64,000 nt of DNA from Pseudaminobacter sp047739745 (GCF_047739745.1 NZ_JBLLVA010000016.1:44245-108244); one strand, 5' to 3'; positions 9,299 through 18,494 are shown, numbered from the stretch's first letter. Notes: a model not told the origin generated them from the sequence alone. Numbers and translations are program-made.

Positions 9299-9775
9299 TC
9301 AGGCGGCCGAGCGGCCCTCGATGATGTCGGCGCCGACTTCGTTGGCGGAGACCTCTTCGAGATAGGCGCGGCTGTACGGATTGTTGGCGAGCCAGCGTTC
9401 GGCCGCCTCGCGGTCCCTGGCAAGATGCAACAATTCCGGGCTGTCGCCGAGATCCTTCAGGACACGGATCATGCCGATCGAAGGACGTTCGACGATCTCG
9501 AAACGGAGGTCGCTCTCAACAGAGTAGGTCCGACGGACAGAGACAACGACAACGCCGGATTCTCCAAAATCGCCTTCATGCAGTGTGAAATACGCCGGCG
9601 CGCTATAGGTGGCGCGCGCTTTTGGCGGCTCCTTCTTCACCAGGCACCCGGTGCCGTTGCGGGTCTCCTACACGGAGGGCTTCTTTATGAAGCGGGAAGG
9701 CGGTTTGGGCGTTGAATCAAAGTATCGGATGATGCTCCCCAACGGAGCGTTATCGTAAACGAGATGAGCGGACAT
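9299..9775 (-). pseudogene. Conserved hypothetical protein interrupted by an in-frame amber codon
   Basis: A GTG-started frame of 113 residues (9299-9640) has no good start signal. Reading the same frame upstream gives a strong start: ATG at 9775 preceded by GGAGATCCGT. It encodes M-S-A-H-L-V-Y-D-N-A-P-L-G-S and then meets TAG at 9668-9670, after which the same frame continues without further stops through G-T-G-C-L-V-K-K-E-P-P to the end. The simplest reading is one 158-codon gene with a single substitution, probably Trp to amber. The pieces resemble the two ends of one plasmid hypothetical family in the rhizobia. The product may be absent, restarted at the GTG, or made by suppression. Confidence 0.65.
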
Positions 9776-9849
9776 ACGGATCTCCATCTATGTCGAAAAT
9801 GAAAGGGCCCGGCGGTGATGCCGGGCCCCGTGCGAAGCGGGAGGGCAGA

Positions 9850-11994
9850 TTACTCGGCGGCCTCGAGGCGGTCTGTGTCCCCTTCGGCCACGGACGGTTC
9901 CTCCGACGCTGGGTCGGCGAGGAAGGCGGGCAGCTCGGCGGCATCGCCGTCGAGAGCTGCTTCGTCCGTCATATCCTCGGATAGTGTCTCACCCGAGTTG
10001 ACCGACGTGTCGTCACCAGCAAGTCGCAGCGGCTCGGCCAGCCAGTTCGATCCTTCGAGAAGACGGGCGGCCTCGCGGGCCATCAGGTCCTTCTTCATGT
10101 GGTCGATCAGCTGCGCAGAGTCCTCGCCGCGGGCCTCGCGCACCGCCTGCACGATCCGGGCCTTGGTGACGCGTCCGAGATAGTTGTCGACGGTCGGTGA
10201 CCACCCTGCTTCAACCATGTTGAAGCCGAGTGTTGCGGCAAGCGCATCGGCATGGGCAAGAGCGCCCAGACGCTTGTTCCAGGGCTCGACGACGGCGTTG
10301 AGCGAGAGCGAGGCACAGTGCGCGAACAATGCCTTGCGGCTAGCTTCGTCGAGACCCAACAGGAACTCCCAAAGATCGGTTGCGTCGTCCGGCATATCCC
10401 GGTCCCAGGCCTCCTGACGCTCGGCGATCTCCTTTGCCCAAGAGGTCTCCCCGAGACCCTGGACCTGGCCGAAGCTGTTGCTGGTCAGGTTGATCTCGAG
10501 GCAGCTGTCCTTGCCGAATCGGTAGAACACCTGCAGCACGAGAACGTGGAGGACCGTGACGAAGGCGATGTCGACGTCACTCGCCAGCGCGTTACGCAGC
10601 GCGAGGGTCTTCTGTGCGGTCAGATCGAAGACAAGCCGTTCGGGCAGCGGCTTGATGCCTTCTTCCTCGGGCTCTTCGACCGCATCGGATCCGCCGTTCA
10701 TGGACCGACCGTTGACGACGACTCGGTCATCACCGTCCTCGTCGGACTGCGGAGCGTCGCGATCTCCGGCGTCGGCCTCCTCGTCATCGTCCACTTCTTC
10801 CCGGGGCTCGTCACCGGGACGGACAAAGCCGGCTTCGACCTGCAGCTGGCCGTTGGCACCGAGCGTAAGGAACGCACCGGCGATGGCTTTCTGCACCGGA
10901 TCGTAGACCTGAGGACGATCGCCAAAACCGTCAAGTTCGGTCCCGAGCTGATCCAGCTTGTCCTCGATTTCCTGGTCGGCCTCCTCCATCTCGGCATATT
11001 TTGCGTCGAGTGCATCGTACTCGGCCTTGACCGCATCGTATCGGGCGATCTCGTCGGCGCTCATCTCCGCCGGTTCGGCATAGATGCGCCGCATGCCGGA
11101 CGTATGGCCGTACGGAAAGCTGATCGCCGCTTCGACCCACTTCCAGCCGTCGGCGCGGATGGTTTCGGCGTCGAGCTTGAGCTTGTCGAAGACCAGTTGC
11201 TCAAGAAGGGCCGCATCCTGGAACCAGCCACCGGAATCCTGCTCGAACAGGTCGCGCAGGATGATACCGCCGGCGGCTTCATAAGCCTCGGCGCCGACAT
11301 AGACGGCGCGACGATCGTCGGCGCGAACCGTCGTCTCCGTCAGCAGGCGCCGGATGTAGTACGGCTCGTGCATGTGCGGGTTGCCCGCGATGCGCTCCCA
11401 GACCTGTTCCTGCCGGGCATGGTCGTCGGAGATCGAGAACGCCATGATCTGCTCGAGGCGGATTTCGTCCTTCTCGTAGAGTTCGAGCAGTTTTGGCGAC
11501 ACCGAGGCGAGCCGCAGCCGCTGTTTGACGGTTGCTGCCGAAACGAAGAAGCGAGCAGCGATCTCCTCGACGTCAAGACCTTGCTCTCTCAGTGTCTTGA
11601 ACGCGCGGAACTGATCGAGCGGATGCAGGTTCTCGCGATGTACATTTTCGGCAAGCGAGTCCTCTTCCGCCGACGTCGTTCCGCTGCGATTGACGATGCA
11701 GGGGATCGGCTCGTTTTTCGCCAGGCGCTTCTGCTTAACCAGAAGGCCGAGCGCGAGATAGCGGCGGCCGCCGGCGGGCACTTCGAAGGCGCCGGTCTCC
11801 TCGCCGCCTCCGTCAAGAACGGGCCGGACGTTCAGGCTCTGCAGGAGCTTGCGCCGGCCGATATCCTCGGCGAGTTGCTCGATGGTGACGCCGTCCTTCA
11901 CCCGGCGCACATTTTCCTGCGACAGGACAAGCTTGTCGTAGGCGATGTTCTCCGAGGGGTTCATTGCGATCTTCTGAATGGCGCTTTTTGCCAT
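9850..11994 (-). CDS. Large ParB/RepB-like partition protein
   Basis: 714 residues, starting M-A-K-S-A-I-Q-K (11994). The N-terminal ParB nuclease-like domain is clear: the conserved A-E-N-V-H-R-E-N-L-H-P-L-D-Q box (about residues 120-133). It is followed by the helix-turn-helix region (V-E-E-I-A-A-R-F-F-V-S-A-A-T-V-K-Q-R-L). The rest is much longer than a classical ParB: a charged helical stretch around 320-370, a very acidic linker (about 430-470), and a helical C-terminal domain. Such extended ParB-like proteins are carried on rhizobial megaplasmids in addition to repB, and their role in partition versus regulation is not settled. A palindrome at 12149-12167 upstream may be its operator. 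Confidence 0.8.
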   Translation of the reverse strand: MAKSAIQKIAMNPSENIAYDKLVLSQENVRRVKDGVTIEQLAEDIGRRKLLQSLNVRPVLDGGGEETGAFEVPAGGRRYLALGLLVKQKRLAKNEPIPCIVNRSGTTSAEEDSLAENVHRENLHPLDQFRAFKTLREQGLDVEEIAARFFVSAATVKQRLRLASVSPKLLELYEKDEIRLEQIMAFSISDDHARQEQVWERIAGNPHMHEPYYIRRLLTETTVRADDRRAVYVGAEAYEAAGGIILRDLFEQDSGGWFQDAALLEQLVFDKLKLDAETIRADGWKWVEAAISFPYGHTSGMRRIYAEPAEMSADEIARYDAVKAEYDALDAKYAEMEEADQEIEDKLDQLGTELDGFGDRPQVYDPVQKAIAGAFLTLGANGQLQVEAGFVRPGDEPREEVDDDEEADAGDRDAPQSDEDGDDRVVVNGRSMNGGSDAVEEPEEEGIKPLPERLVFDLTAQKTLALRNALASDVDIAFVTVLHVLVLQVFYRFGKDSCLEINLTSNSFGQVQGLGETSWAKEIAERQEAWDRDMPDDATDLWEFLLGLDEASRKALFAHCASLSLNAVVEPWNKRLGALAHADALAATLGFNMVEAGWSPTVDNYLGRVTKARIVQAVREARGEDSAQLIDHMKKDLMAREAARLLEGSNWLAEPLRLAGDDTSVNSGETLSEDMTDEAALDGDAAELPAFLADPASEEPSVAEGDTDRLEAAE

Positions 11995-12458
11995 GGTCAG
12001 GGTCTCCATGACGGGCGGCCCAGGGTCTCTCCCCGGACCTCCAAACCCGTCAGGAACCCTCCCCTCCGCCCTCTGCCTCTCGCGGCCGCACTCCCGGCCA
12101 ACCAACGGCTTCACCACTCGCAAGAGGCACCAAGACTAAGTCAAGCATCGTGGTGCTGTTCACCACGGAAACGGCAGCTTCCGACCTTAATTGCGGCCGC
12201 TTATCGCTATGAATGATGCCCCTTAAAACAGACGCTAAGATGGCTGAGGCTGGCGCATGTTTTGGGATTTTTCGACAAGACCGGAAAGCGTCGGACGCCA
12301 AAAAAAATTCAAGGCATATGTCGGCTGGCGTCGGTGTCGTTCGTCTTGTTCATCGGATGCTATGCTAAACTAGAGCATTTTAGCGCAGCGGGAAGCTCCG
12401 TACTGGCAGCAAAGGCGTCGAGTTTGGCTCGCCCCCAGAGCGAGAAAGGAGAAACGCG
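11995..12458. other. Divergent regulatory region between parB-like gene and GST
   Basis: No gene is visible in these 464 bases. The first ~130 bases are the purine-rich (minus strand) leader of the ParB-like gene. A perfect inverted repeat, CGTGGTG - 5 bases - CACCACG (12149-12167), could be an operator. From about 12195 the composition becomes more AT-rich, and the plus strand leads to AAAGGAGAAACGC before the GTG start of the GST gene. The composition change at about 12.2 kb fits the left border of the cargo block that carries the Gabija genes. Confidence 0.5.
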
Positions 12459-13109
12459 GTGACTATTACGATCACTGCCTTTGATGATAGCTCGCCGGAT
12501 CGCGGCCAGGGGCTGGCGAGGGACATGCGCGTGCGCTGGGCGCTGGAGGAGGTGGGCCAGCCTTACGAAGTGCGGCTCGCTCCGTGGAGCACATTCAGGG
12601 AGCCCGCGCATTTGGCGCGCAACCCATTCGGGCAGATACCGACTTATGAGGAAGGTGATCTCACGCTGTTCGAGTCCGGCGCGATCGTGCTTCATATCGC
12701 AGAGCGCTTTCCGGGCCTACTGCCGGCGGGTGCGAATGCGCGGGCGCGTGCGATCATGTGGATGTTCGCTGCGCTCGATACGGTAGAGCCGCCGATCGTC
12801 GATCGCGATGTCGTCGAGAACTTCGAGCAAGGCAAGAGTTGGCAAGGCGAGCGCTTCGAGATGGTCGATGAACGCATTCGCGAACGGTTAAATCAACTTT
12901 CCGCGCGCCTGGGCGACAGCGAATGGCTCGACGGCGATTTCAGCGCCGGCGACCTTCTGATGGTGCATGTGCTGCAAAGGTTGAAGGGGTCGGGACTATT
13001 GGAGGAATTTCCGAATCTCTGCGCCTATGTCGCCCGTGCGGAAGCGCGGTCGGCGTTCAAGCGCGCTTTTGCCGCTCAATTGGCGGTGTTCACGGCTGCG
13101 TCGCAATGA
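12459..13109 (+). CDS. Glutathione S-transferase family protein
   Basis: 216 residues, with a GTG start preceded by AAAGGAG. The N-terminal thioredoxin-like domain is seen in R-D-M-R-V-R-W-A-L-E-E-V-G-Q-P-Y-E-V and in the glutathione-binding stretch N-P-F-G-Q-I-P-T-Y followed by L-F-E-S-G-A-I-V-L-H-I-A. The C-terminal half is all-helical (D-G-D-F-S-A-G-D-L-L-M-V-H-V-L). The family conjugates or reduces substrates with glutathione in the cytoplasm; the substrate cannot be told. Its stop overlaps the start of the VanZ-like gene. Confidence 0.85.
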   Translation: MTITITAFDDSSPDRGQGLARDMRVRWALEEVGQPYEVRLAPWSTFREPAHLARNPFGQIPTYEEGDLTLFESGAIVLHIAERFPGLLPAGANARARAIMWMFAALDTVEPPIVDRDVVENFEQGKSWQGERFEMVDERIRERLNQLSARLGDSEWLDGDFSAGDLLMVHVLQRLKGSGLLEEFPNLCAYVARAEARSAFKRAFAAQLAVFTAASQ

Positions 13110-13516
13110 AAGTTCCAAGCGTTCTTCGCGTCCTGCCTTTTACGGCCCTCGCCTTAGCCAGCATTTGGGCTGCCAATCGGGCTCCTGATGGTCGCCGTTC
13201 CCCACAGATGGACTTCACGGTTACGCTTGAGGCAATCGCCAATGCCCTGACCAAGGTGCCGCATATAGCCTCTATGGCTATGCTGTTCGTTCTCGCCGTG
13301 CTCGCAACCGGCTACTCGCGCATCTGGCTTGCTGCCGTGCTGACTTTTCTTGTGGGCGTGAGTTGGGAACTGGTTCAGACCACGGTGATCGGCCACAATC
13401 CCCGTGTCGTTGACATCTTCCCCAACCTTGTTGGCATTGCCGTTGCTTGGGTCGTCGTATCCGTGTCTGTCTTTCTCTGGCGCTCGGCCCGTTCGCGCTC
13501 CGCGAGCTCCCGCTGA
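13106..13516 (+). CDS. VanZ-like small integral membrane protein
   Basis: 136 residues with about four hydrophobic segments. The VanZ-type signature is present: W-E-L-V-Q-T, then H-N-P-R-V-V-D-I-F-P-N-L-V-G-I-A (Glu/Gln ... Arg-x-x-Asp-x-x-x-N-x-x-G). The ATG overlaps the GST stop (ATGA), so translation is coupled. VanZ-like proteins are membrane proteins of mostly unknown role; one member gives teicoplanin resistance in enterococci, which should not be transferred to this one. Confidence 0.65.
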   Translation: MKVPSVLRVLPFTALALASIWAANRAPDGRRSPQMDFTVTLEAIANALTKVPHIASMAMLFVLAVLATGYSRIWLAAVLTFLVGVSWELVQTTVIGHNPRVVDIFPNLVGIAVAWVVVSVSVFLWRSARSRSASSR

Positions 13517-13567
13517 ACGAGATGCGCCGTTTCACCGATGCTTTCAGGCGAAGGAGGCTGCGACAAC

Positions 13568-14128
13568 GTGAGCATAAAAATTGAAACTCCGCGCCTTACT
13601 CTGCGGCCTTGGGATGAAGAAGACATTGAACAACTTGCGAGTGGCCTGAACGATCTCATTGTCGCTAAGTGGCTGGCTTTCGTCCCCCACCCCTATTCGT
13701 CTGCCCACGCCAAAGAGTGGGTCAGGAGATGCCGGGAGATTTCCAGTGCAGGCGGCAGGCCCACCGCGTATGAATTTGCTGTCGAACTCAGGAATGAACG
13801 GCTGGTGATCGGAGGGGTCAGTCTCAACAAGATCGACTGGCATGCCGGGACGGGCGGCGGAGGAATTTGGATAGCCAACGGTTATCAGGGCTGCGGCTAT
13901 GGACGCGAGGCGTTCGAGGCGAAGATACGCTTCGCCTTTTGTGAACTGGGCTTGACGAAATTGGTCAATGGCTACTTCGACGGCAACGAAAATTCGTGGG
14001 CGATGCAGCGCAAGTTGGGGTACCGCCGCGTGGCTGAGGCTCCCAGTCGTTGCATGGCTGACGGGAGGGAAACCATCGAACACGTTACGATGTTGCTCCG
14101 TAGCGATTGGAAGGATCGGGAGAGATAA
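13568..14128 (+). CDS. GNAT N-acetyltransferase, RimJ/RimL type
   Basis: 186 residues from a GTG start (13568) that has AAGGAGG about 10 bases upstream; an in-frame ATG at 13538 is less likely. It begins I-E-T-P-R-L-T-L-R-P-W, the usual opening of RimJ/RimL-like acetyltransferases. The acetyl-CoA loop is seen at N-G-Y-Q-G-C-G-Y-G-R-E-A-F, and the C-terminal motif at N-E-N-S-W-A-M-Q-R-K-L-G-Y. The acceptor (ribosomal protein N-terminus or a small amine/antibiotic) is unknown. It lies 51 bases after the VanZ-like gene in the same direction. Confidence 0.8.
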   Translation: MSIKIETPRLTLRPWDEEDIEQLASGLNDLIVAKWLAFVPHPYSSAHAKEWVRRCREISSAGGRPTAYEFAVELRNERLVIGGVSLNKIDWHAGTGGGGIWIANGYQGCGYGREAFEAKIRFAFCELGLTKLVNGYFDGNENSWAMQRKLGYRRVAEAPSRCMADGRETIEHVTMLLRSDWKDRER

Positions 14129-14542
14129 ATGTATGGTTGTCATTTCCTGTCCCTACCGCACAACTCCCAAGTTTCACGACAAAATGAATATGTTGATTTT
14201 GCTGGGGAAATTCTGTCGCAAAAGGCAGGCGATTAAGTCAGTCTTGCGTGACTGATTTCTGCAACAGTGGAAGGCTCCTTCTGTTCTCTACCAGTACAAG
14301 ACCGGTCTTTCCCACCCCAACACGGTCGTTCCGAATCCGGGATGGGTGAATTGGCAGGAATCGACCTTAATTGAGGACACCAAATGACCTATTGCGCTGT
14401 TCCGAAACCTGCCGTTCGCAGGAGCGGTGCACGTAAAGTCGAATGTGAGGCCGTTTCCGGAAGGTCGCGCAAGTAGAAGGACAGTGGTAGATGAACGATG
14501 CCAGCGCAAGGTTTTGATTTGTTGCTCGGCAGGGGGGAAACT
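14129..14542. other. Non-coding stretch before the Gabija genes
   Basis: No credible gene is seen in these 414 bases. A small hairpin (AGTCAGTC - 6 bases - GACTGA) around 14236-14256, followed by TTT, may end transcription of the GNAT unit. From 14330 to 14490 the sequence resembles degenerate intergenic mosaic sequence often seen in rhizobial genomes; its minus strand gives a pseudo-coding stretch without a start. AGGGGGG before 14543 is the ribosome-binding site of the nuclease gene. CGACCTTAATTG occurs both at 12182-12193 and 14362-14373, a 12-base direct repeat flanking the GST-VanZ-GNAT segment; a chance match is possible. Confidence 0.4.
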
Positions 14543-16510
14543 ATGAAAATTGAGCAGCTGACCATCCGCAACTTCAGATGCTTTGGGCCAGAGGGAGTGA
14601 CGCTCACCCTCGAAGAGGCTGTTACGGCCTTCGTCGGCAACAACGGCTCCGGCAAGACGGCGATTTTCGCCGCCATCCAAAAAGCTTTCGGCACATCGAG
14701 CGCCCAACGGACGATCCGGAAATCCGACTTCCATGTGCCCAAGGAGGACGAGGAGCTCCAGTCGGAAACCTTGATGGTCATCGACTGCTTGCTTGGCTTC
14801 TCGGAGCTGGAAGAAGACGATGCGGATACGGATGCGATTCCCGAAGTCTTCAATCAGATGGCCACGAGCGGAGAAGATGAGCCGCTGAAAGTGCGTATGC
14901 GCCTCGAAGCGAAGTGGATCGACGACGGCACGCCCGAAGGAACGATAGAAGAGGCGTTCCGATGGGTGCGCGCAACGGACGACGATTTCGAATGGGACGA
15001 GTGCCAGGCGGTGCAGGCCGTCGAGCGAAACTACATCCAACTCATCTATGTCCCCGCCAACCGCAACGCAGCCGATCAGGTCACGAACCTACTCAAAGGA
15101 CGTCTATGGCGCGCCGCGAAATGGTCTCAACAGATGATCGAACAGGCAGAGACGTCGGCGGGCGCACTTCAAGACGAATTTGATACCGAAGGGGTCACGG
15201 AGTTTATTCTGGAACGCCTCGCAACCCGATGGTCGGAGGTTTATACTGGCGACACGGACACGACGCCGAAGCTCAGACTGGTCGAGACCAGGCTTGAAGA
15301 GCTCGTTCGGCGCGCGGAGTTCGTGTTCTTCCCGGACGAGGCTGGGCGGGAGCGCCGCCTCGACGATCTCAGCGATGGACAACGCTCTCTCTTCCATATC
15401 GCACTGACGGCAGCGACACTCGAAATAGAACGCGATGCTCTACGGGAGACCCCGGCGGACAGCGTGTTCGATCAGGAGAAACTCCGCCGAACTTATCTGA
15501 CCATCCTTGCGATAGAAGAGCCGGAAAACTCCCTCTCGCCGTTTTTTCTGTCCCGTATCATGCGCCAGGCACGCGACATCGGCGGCGCTGCCGAAGCGCA
15601 GGTCATCCTCTCCAGTCATAGCGCCAGCATTCTCAGCCGGATAGAACCCGAAGAGGTGCGATACGCACGCCTGAACTCCGAGACACGCGAATCTTCGGTG
15701 AGGCTCCTGACCCTTCCAGAAGAAGGCACGGAAGCTCGCAAGTATGTGCGTTTGGCCGTACGTGCATATCCCGAGCTCTACTTCGCCCGGTTCGTCGTAC
15801 TGGCTGAGGGCGAATCGGAGGCAATCGTGCTCCCCGCCATCGCCGAGGCGTCGGACTTCCCGCTCGACCGCTCATTCGTTCCTATTGTGCCCTTGGCAGG
15901 ACGGTTCGTCGCTCATTTCTGGCGCCTCTTGTCGGATATCGAAATCCCCTATGCCACCCTGCTGGACCTCGATGCCGGACGGCAGCACGGCGGCACGAAG
16001 ACGGTGCAGTATGTCGTGGAGCAACTCGCCGCCGTCGGTAACGACCTCAGCACCAACAAGCACGTAGTCGATGAGGAAATCGACCTCGATGAGCTTGACG
16101 AGATCGACGACCAGGAACTGATCGACCAAGATCAGGACCATCCGTGGCTCAAGGCGCTGAGGCGAGAAGGCGTGTTCTTCTCATCCCCGCTCGACATTGA
16201 TTTCGCGATGCTGGAGATGTTCCCCGACGTTTACCAGAAACCGAGACCAGGCGGCCGCGGTCCCAAGAAGAGCGCGAATGCGCTTGAGGACAAGAAGAAA
16301 GTGACGCTGAAGACCGAAGGCGATCCCGATCTCTACGATGACGGGTGGGACGATAGCTTCATCTGGTATCCGTACCTATTCTTGAGCGAGAGCAAGCCCG
16401 AAGCGCACCTTCGCGCCTTGAGCGAAATCGACTCGGAAGATCTTGAAGAGGATGCACCCGAAGAGCTGAAGAAGCTCATCGCCTACGTGAAGCGTAAAGT
16501 CGTCCCATGA
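14543..16510 (+). CDS. gajA: Gabija-type OLD-family ATPase/nuclease (GajA-like)
   Basis: 655 residues, starting M-K-I-E-Q-L-T-I-R-N-F-R-C-F. The N-terminal ABC/SMC-like ATPase has Walker A GNNGSGKT (32-39), signature LSDGQ (276-280), Walker B I-E-E-P-E-N (324-329) and switch S-S-H-S (357-360). The C-terminal TOPRIM nuclease domain has E-G-E-S-E (422-426) and the D-L-D motif (475-477). In characterised Gabija systems GajA is a sequence-specific DNA nuclease held in check by nucleotides and activated when phage infection depletes them. It is somewhat longer than the first described GajA (578 aa), the extra length being acidic inserts. Its TGA overlaps the ATG of the helicase gene (ATGA), the typical GajA-GajB coupling. 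Confidence 0.8.
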   Translation: MKIEQLTIRNFRCFGPEGVTLTLEEAVTAFVGNNGSGKTAIFAAIQKAFGTSSAQRTIRKSDFHVPKEDEELQSETLMVIDCLLGFSELEEDDADTDAIPEVFNQMATSGEDEPLKVRMRLEAKWIDDGTPEGTIEEAFRWVRATDDDFEWDECQAVQAVERNYIQLIYVPANRNAADQVTNLLKGRLWRAAKWSQQMIEQAETSAGALQDEFDTEGVTEFILERLATRWSEVYTGDTDTTPKLRLVETRLEELVRRAEFVFFPDEAGRERRLDDLSDGQRSLFHIALTAATLEIERDALRETPADSVFDQEKLRRTYLTILAIEEPENSLSPFFLSRIMRQARDIGGAAEAQVILSSHSASILSRIEPEEVRYARLNSETRESSVRLLTLPEEGTEARKYVRLAVRAYPELYFARFVVLAEGESEAIVLPAIAEASDFPLDRSFVPIVPLAGRFVAHFWRLLSDIEIPYATLLDLDAGRQHGGTKTVQYVVEQLAAVGNDLSTNKHVVDEEIDLDELDEIDDQELIDQDQDHPWLKALRREGVFFSSPLDIDFAMLEMFPDVYQKPRPGGRGPKKSANALEDKKKVTLKTEGDPDLYDDGWDDSFIWYPYLFLSESKPEAHLRALSEIDSEDLEEDAPEELKKLIAYVKRKVVP

Positions 16511-18360
16511 GCCTCGTTCGTCCGGAAGATTGGGTGCCTCAAGGCATAGAAGAGCTCGAAGACCGCGCTTGGGAGGCACTTCGGGAGACTGACCGCAGCG
16601 TATGCGTCACGGCCGGAGCGGGCGCCGGCAAGACTGAGTTCCTTGCGCAAAAAGCGTCCTACCTCCTGCAGACCGGTCTGTGTCCTGCGCCCAAACGAAT
16701 CCTTGCGATCAGCTTCAAGCGCGACGCCGCGGAGACGCTTTCGGCCCGTGTTCGGAAACGGTGTCCAGAGGGACAGGCACGCCGGTTTGTGTCCCTGACA
16801 TTCGATGCATTTGCCAAAGGGCTTGTCGATCAGTTTCGGATGGCAGTGCCGGCTTTGTACAGACCGCCGGCAAACTATGAGATCGCCTTTCCGACCAACG
16901 ACGCGTTGAACGACTTTCTACGGCGCGCGGGAATTCACAACATCAACACTCAGCAACTCACACGCACTATCGCAGGAGTCCGGATCGGCGACCCTAACCA
17001 GAATGTACCCGAGAATCTTCGATCGGCGTTTGAAGAATATTGGAACGACCAGCTAAATGGGCAACCGACCGCCTATCTGACGTTTCCGATGATAAATCGT
17101 CTCGCAGAGTATCTCGTACGCGCCAACCCCCGTATCCACGCCGCGATCCGGATGACTTACCCTGTCATTTTCCTCGATGAGTTCCAGGACACTCAGCGAG
17201 CTCAGTTCGAGCTGCTCACCTCCGCCTTCGACAAGGACCACAACACATTTACGGCGGTCGGAGACGACAAGCAGCGCATCATGGGCTGGGCGGGCGCAAT
17301 GCCGAACGGCTTCGAGGTATATACGCAAGAGTTTGATGCAAGACCCATATCGCTGCTCTTGAACTGGCGCTCGCATACCGATCTCGTGGCGATACAGCAT
17401 ATCGTCGCGCAAAGCATTGACCCCAATGTAGAGCATGCGGTCGCACGCGGGGAAAAGGCGGTCGACGGGGATGTCTGCGCGATTTGGGATTTCGGAAGCG
17501 AGGAAGAAGAGATCAAAGGCTTGGCAGGCTGGATATCCGAGCAGGTCGATGACGGCGTTCCGGCCCACGAACTGGCAGTGCTTGTGCGGAACCACCCCGA
17601 ACGTCTGGAGAAAGAGTTAGGCCCGGCTCTTGCCGAACTCGGCGTCCCACTTCGAAACGTCGCGCGGAACGTCGGCTCGATCGCGATCCAGGACTTGCTC
17701 GCCGAAGAGCTATCCGAGATTCTCCTTCCGCTGCTGAGGCTGGGGGCGGAAAAGCGAAACCCCGCGGCATGGGCGTCGGCTCAAGAGCAGCTGCGAAGGC
17801 TCGAAGCGCTATCTCTCGACGACGACCTCGGACTCCAGCGATCGGCAGCGCGCACCGAAGCCCTGGTGAAATCGATTAGAGCCTACATCGCCTCGCATGA
17901 TCCGGAGGCTAGCAACGTAGTGGGCGCGGTCGCGCTTCTAATCGAGGAAATTGGTGAGACCGTCATAAGGCGTGCGACACCGTCATACACACGCAATGCC
18001 GACTTCGCTCGCGTGGCGGAAGGTTTCAAACTCCTGTTGTCCGAGTGCCTTGGCGACGCCGACAGCTGGAGCGAGGCCCTGGACCGCTTCGAAGGGCGCA
18101 ACCAGGTGCCGTTGATGACCATCCACAAGAGCAAGGGGATGGAGTTCCATACGATCGTCTTCTTCGGCCTCGATAGTAATAGCTGGTGGAGCCTAACCCC
18201 TAACAGACCCGAGGAGATGAACTCGTTCTTCGTGGCACTCACACGCGCAAAACAGCGTGCGTTCTTTACCAACTGCAGCGATCGCGGCGGCAGGATTGCC
18301 TGGCTGGAAAATTTGCTCGGTGCACACGTGCCTCGCATCGCGAGCGAGGATATCGCCTGA
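16507..18360 (+). CDS. gajB: Gabija-type UvrD-like helicase (GajB-like)
   Basis: 617 residues. Superfamily 1A helicase motifs in order: AGAGAGKT (36-43, Walker A), DEFQD (224-228, motif II), G-D-D-K-Q-R-I (252-258, motif III), I-H-K-S-K-G-M-E-F (539-547, motif V) and A-L-T-R-A-K (577-582, motif VI). Translation is coupled to the nuclease gene by a 4-base overlap. A two-gene operon of an OLD nuclease followed by a UvrD-like helicase is the definition of Gabija anti-phage defence, where GajB binds GajA to form the active complex. Alone it could be called a DNA repair helicase; the pairing decides. No further defence gene follows. Confidence 0.8.
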   Translation: MSLVRPEDWVPQGIEELEDRAWEALRETDRSVCVTAGAGAGKTEFLAQKASYLLQTGLCPAPKRILAISFKRDAAETLSARVRKRCPEGQARRFVSLTFDAFAKGLVDQFRMAVPALYRPPANYEIAFPTNDALNDFLRRAGIHNINTQQLTRTIAGVRIGDPNQNVPENLRSAFEEYWNDQLNGQPTAYLTFPMINRLAEYLVRANPRIHAAIRMTYPVIFLDEFQDTQRAQFELLTSAFDKDHNTFTAVGDDKQRIMGWAGAMPNGFEVYTQEFDARPISLLLNWRSHTDLVAIQHIVAQSIDPNVEHAVARGEKAVDGDVCAIWDFGSEEEEIKGLAGWISEQVDDGVPAHELAVLVRNHPERLEKELGPALAELGVPLRNVARNVGSIAIQDLLAEELSEILLPLLRLGAEKRNPAAWASAQEQLRRLEALSLDDDLGLQRSAARTEALVKSIRAYIASHDPEASNVVGAVALLIEEIGETVIRRATPSYTRNADFARVAEGFKLLLSECLGDADSWSEALDRFEGRNQVPLMTIHKSKGMEFHTIVFFGLDSNSWWSLTPNRPEEMNSFFVALTRAKQRAFFTNCSDRGGRIAWLENLLGAHVPRIASEDIA

Positions 18361-18494
18361 GCACGACGAACGTCTTCTCATGATGTCCGCTGCCCATTAC
18401 CAGACCGTCGGCAAACCACCCCTTTGCAGCCAGCTCGCCTACCCGGAACTGATGGGCGAACCAGCCGCTTGTAGCAGCCACCTCTGGCGCACGA

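Noticed and set aside
10252..12216. Long open frame (654 codons) on the plus strand across the ParB-like gene
   Set aside because: It is an antisense shadow of the ParB-like coding frame, kept open by high GC; composition is not protein-like and it has no ribosome-binding site.
14288..15040. Minus-strand frame across the start of the Gabija nuclease
   Set aside because: It overlaps the conserved Walker A region in antisense; the part beyond the gene looks like repetitive intergenic sequence without a start.
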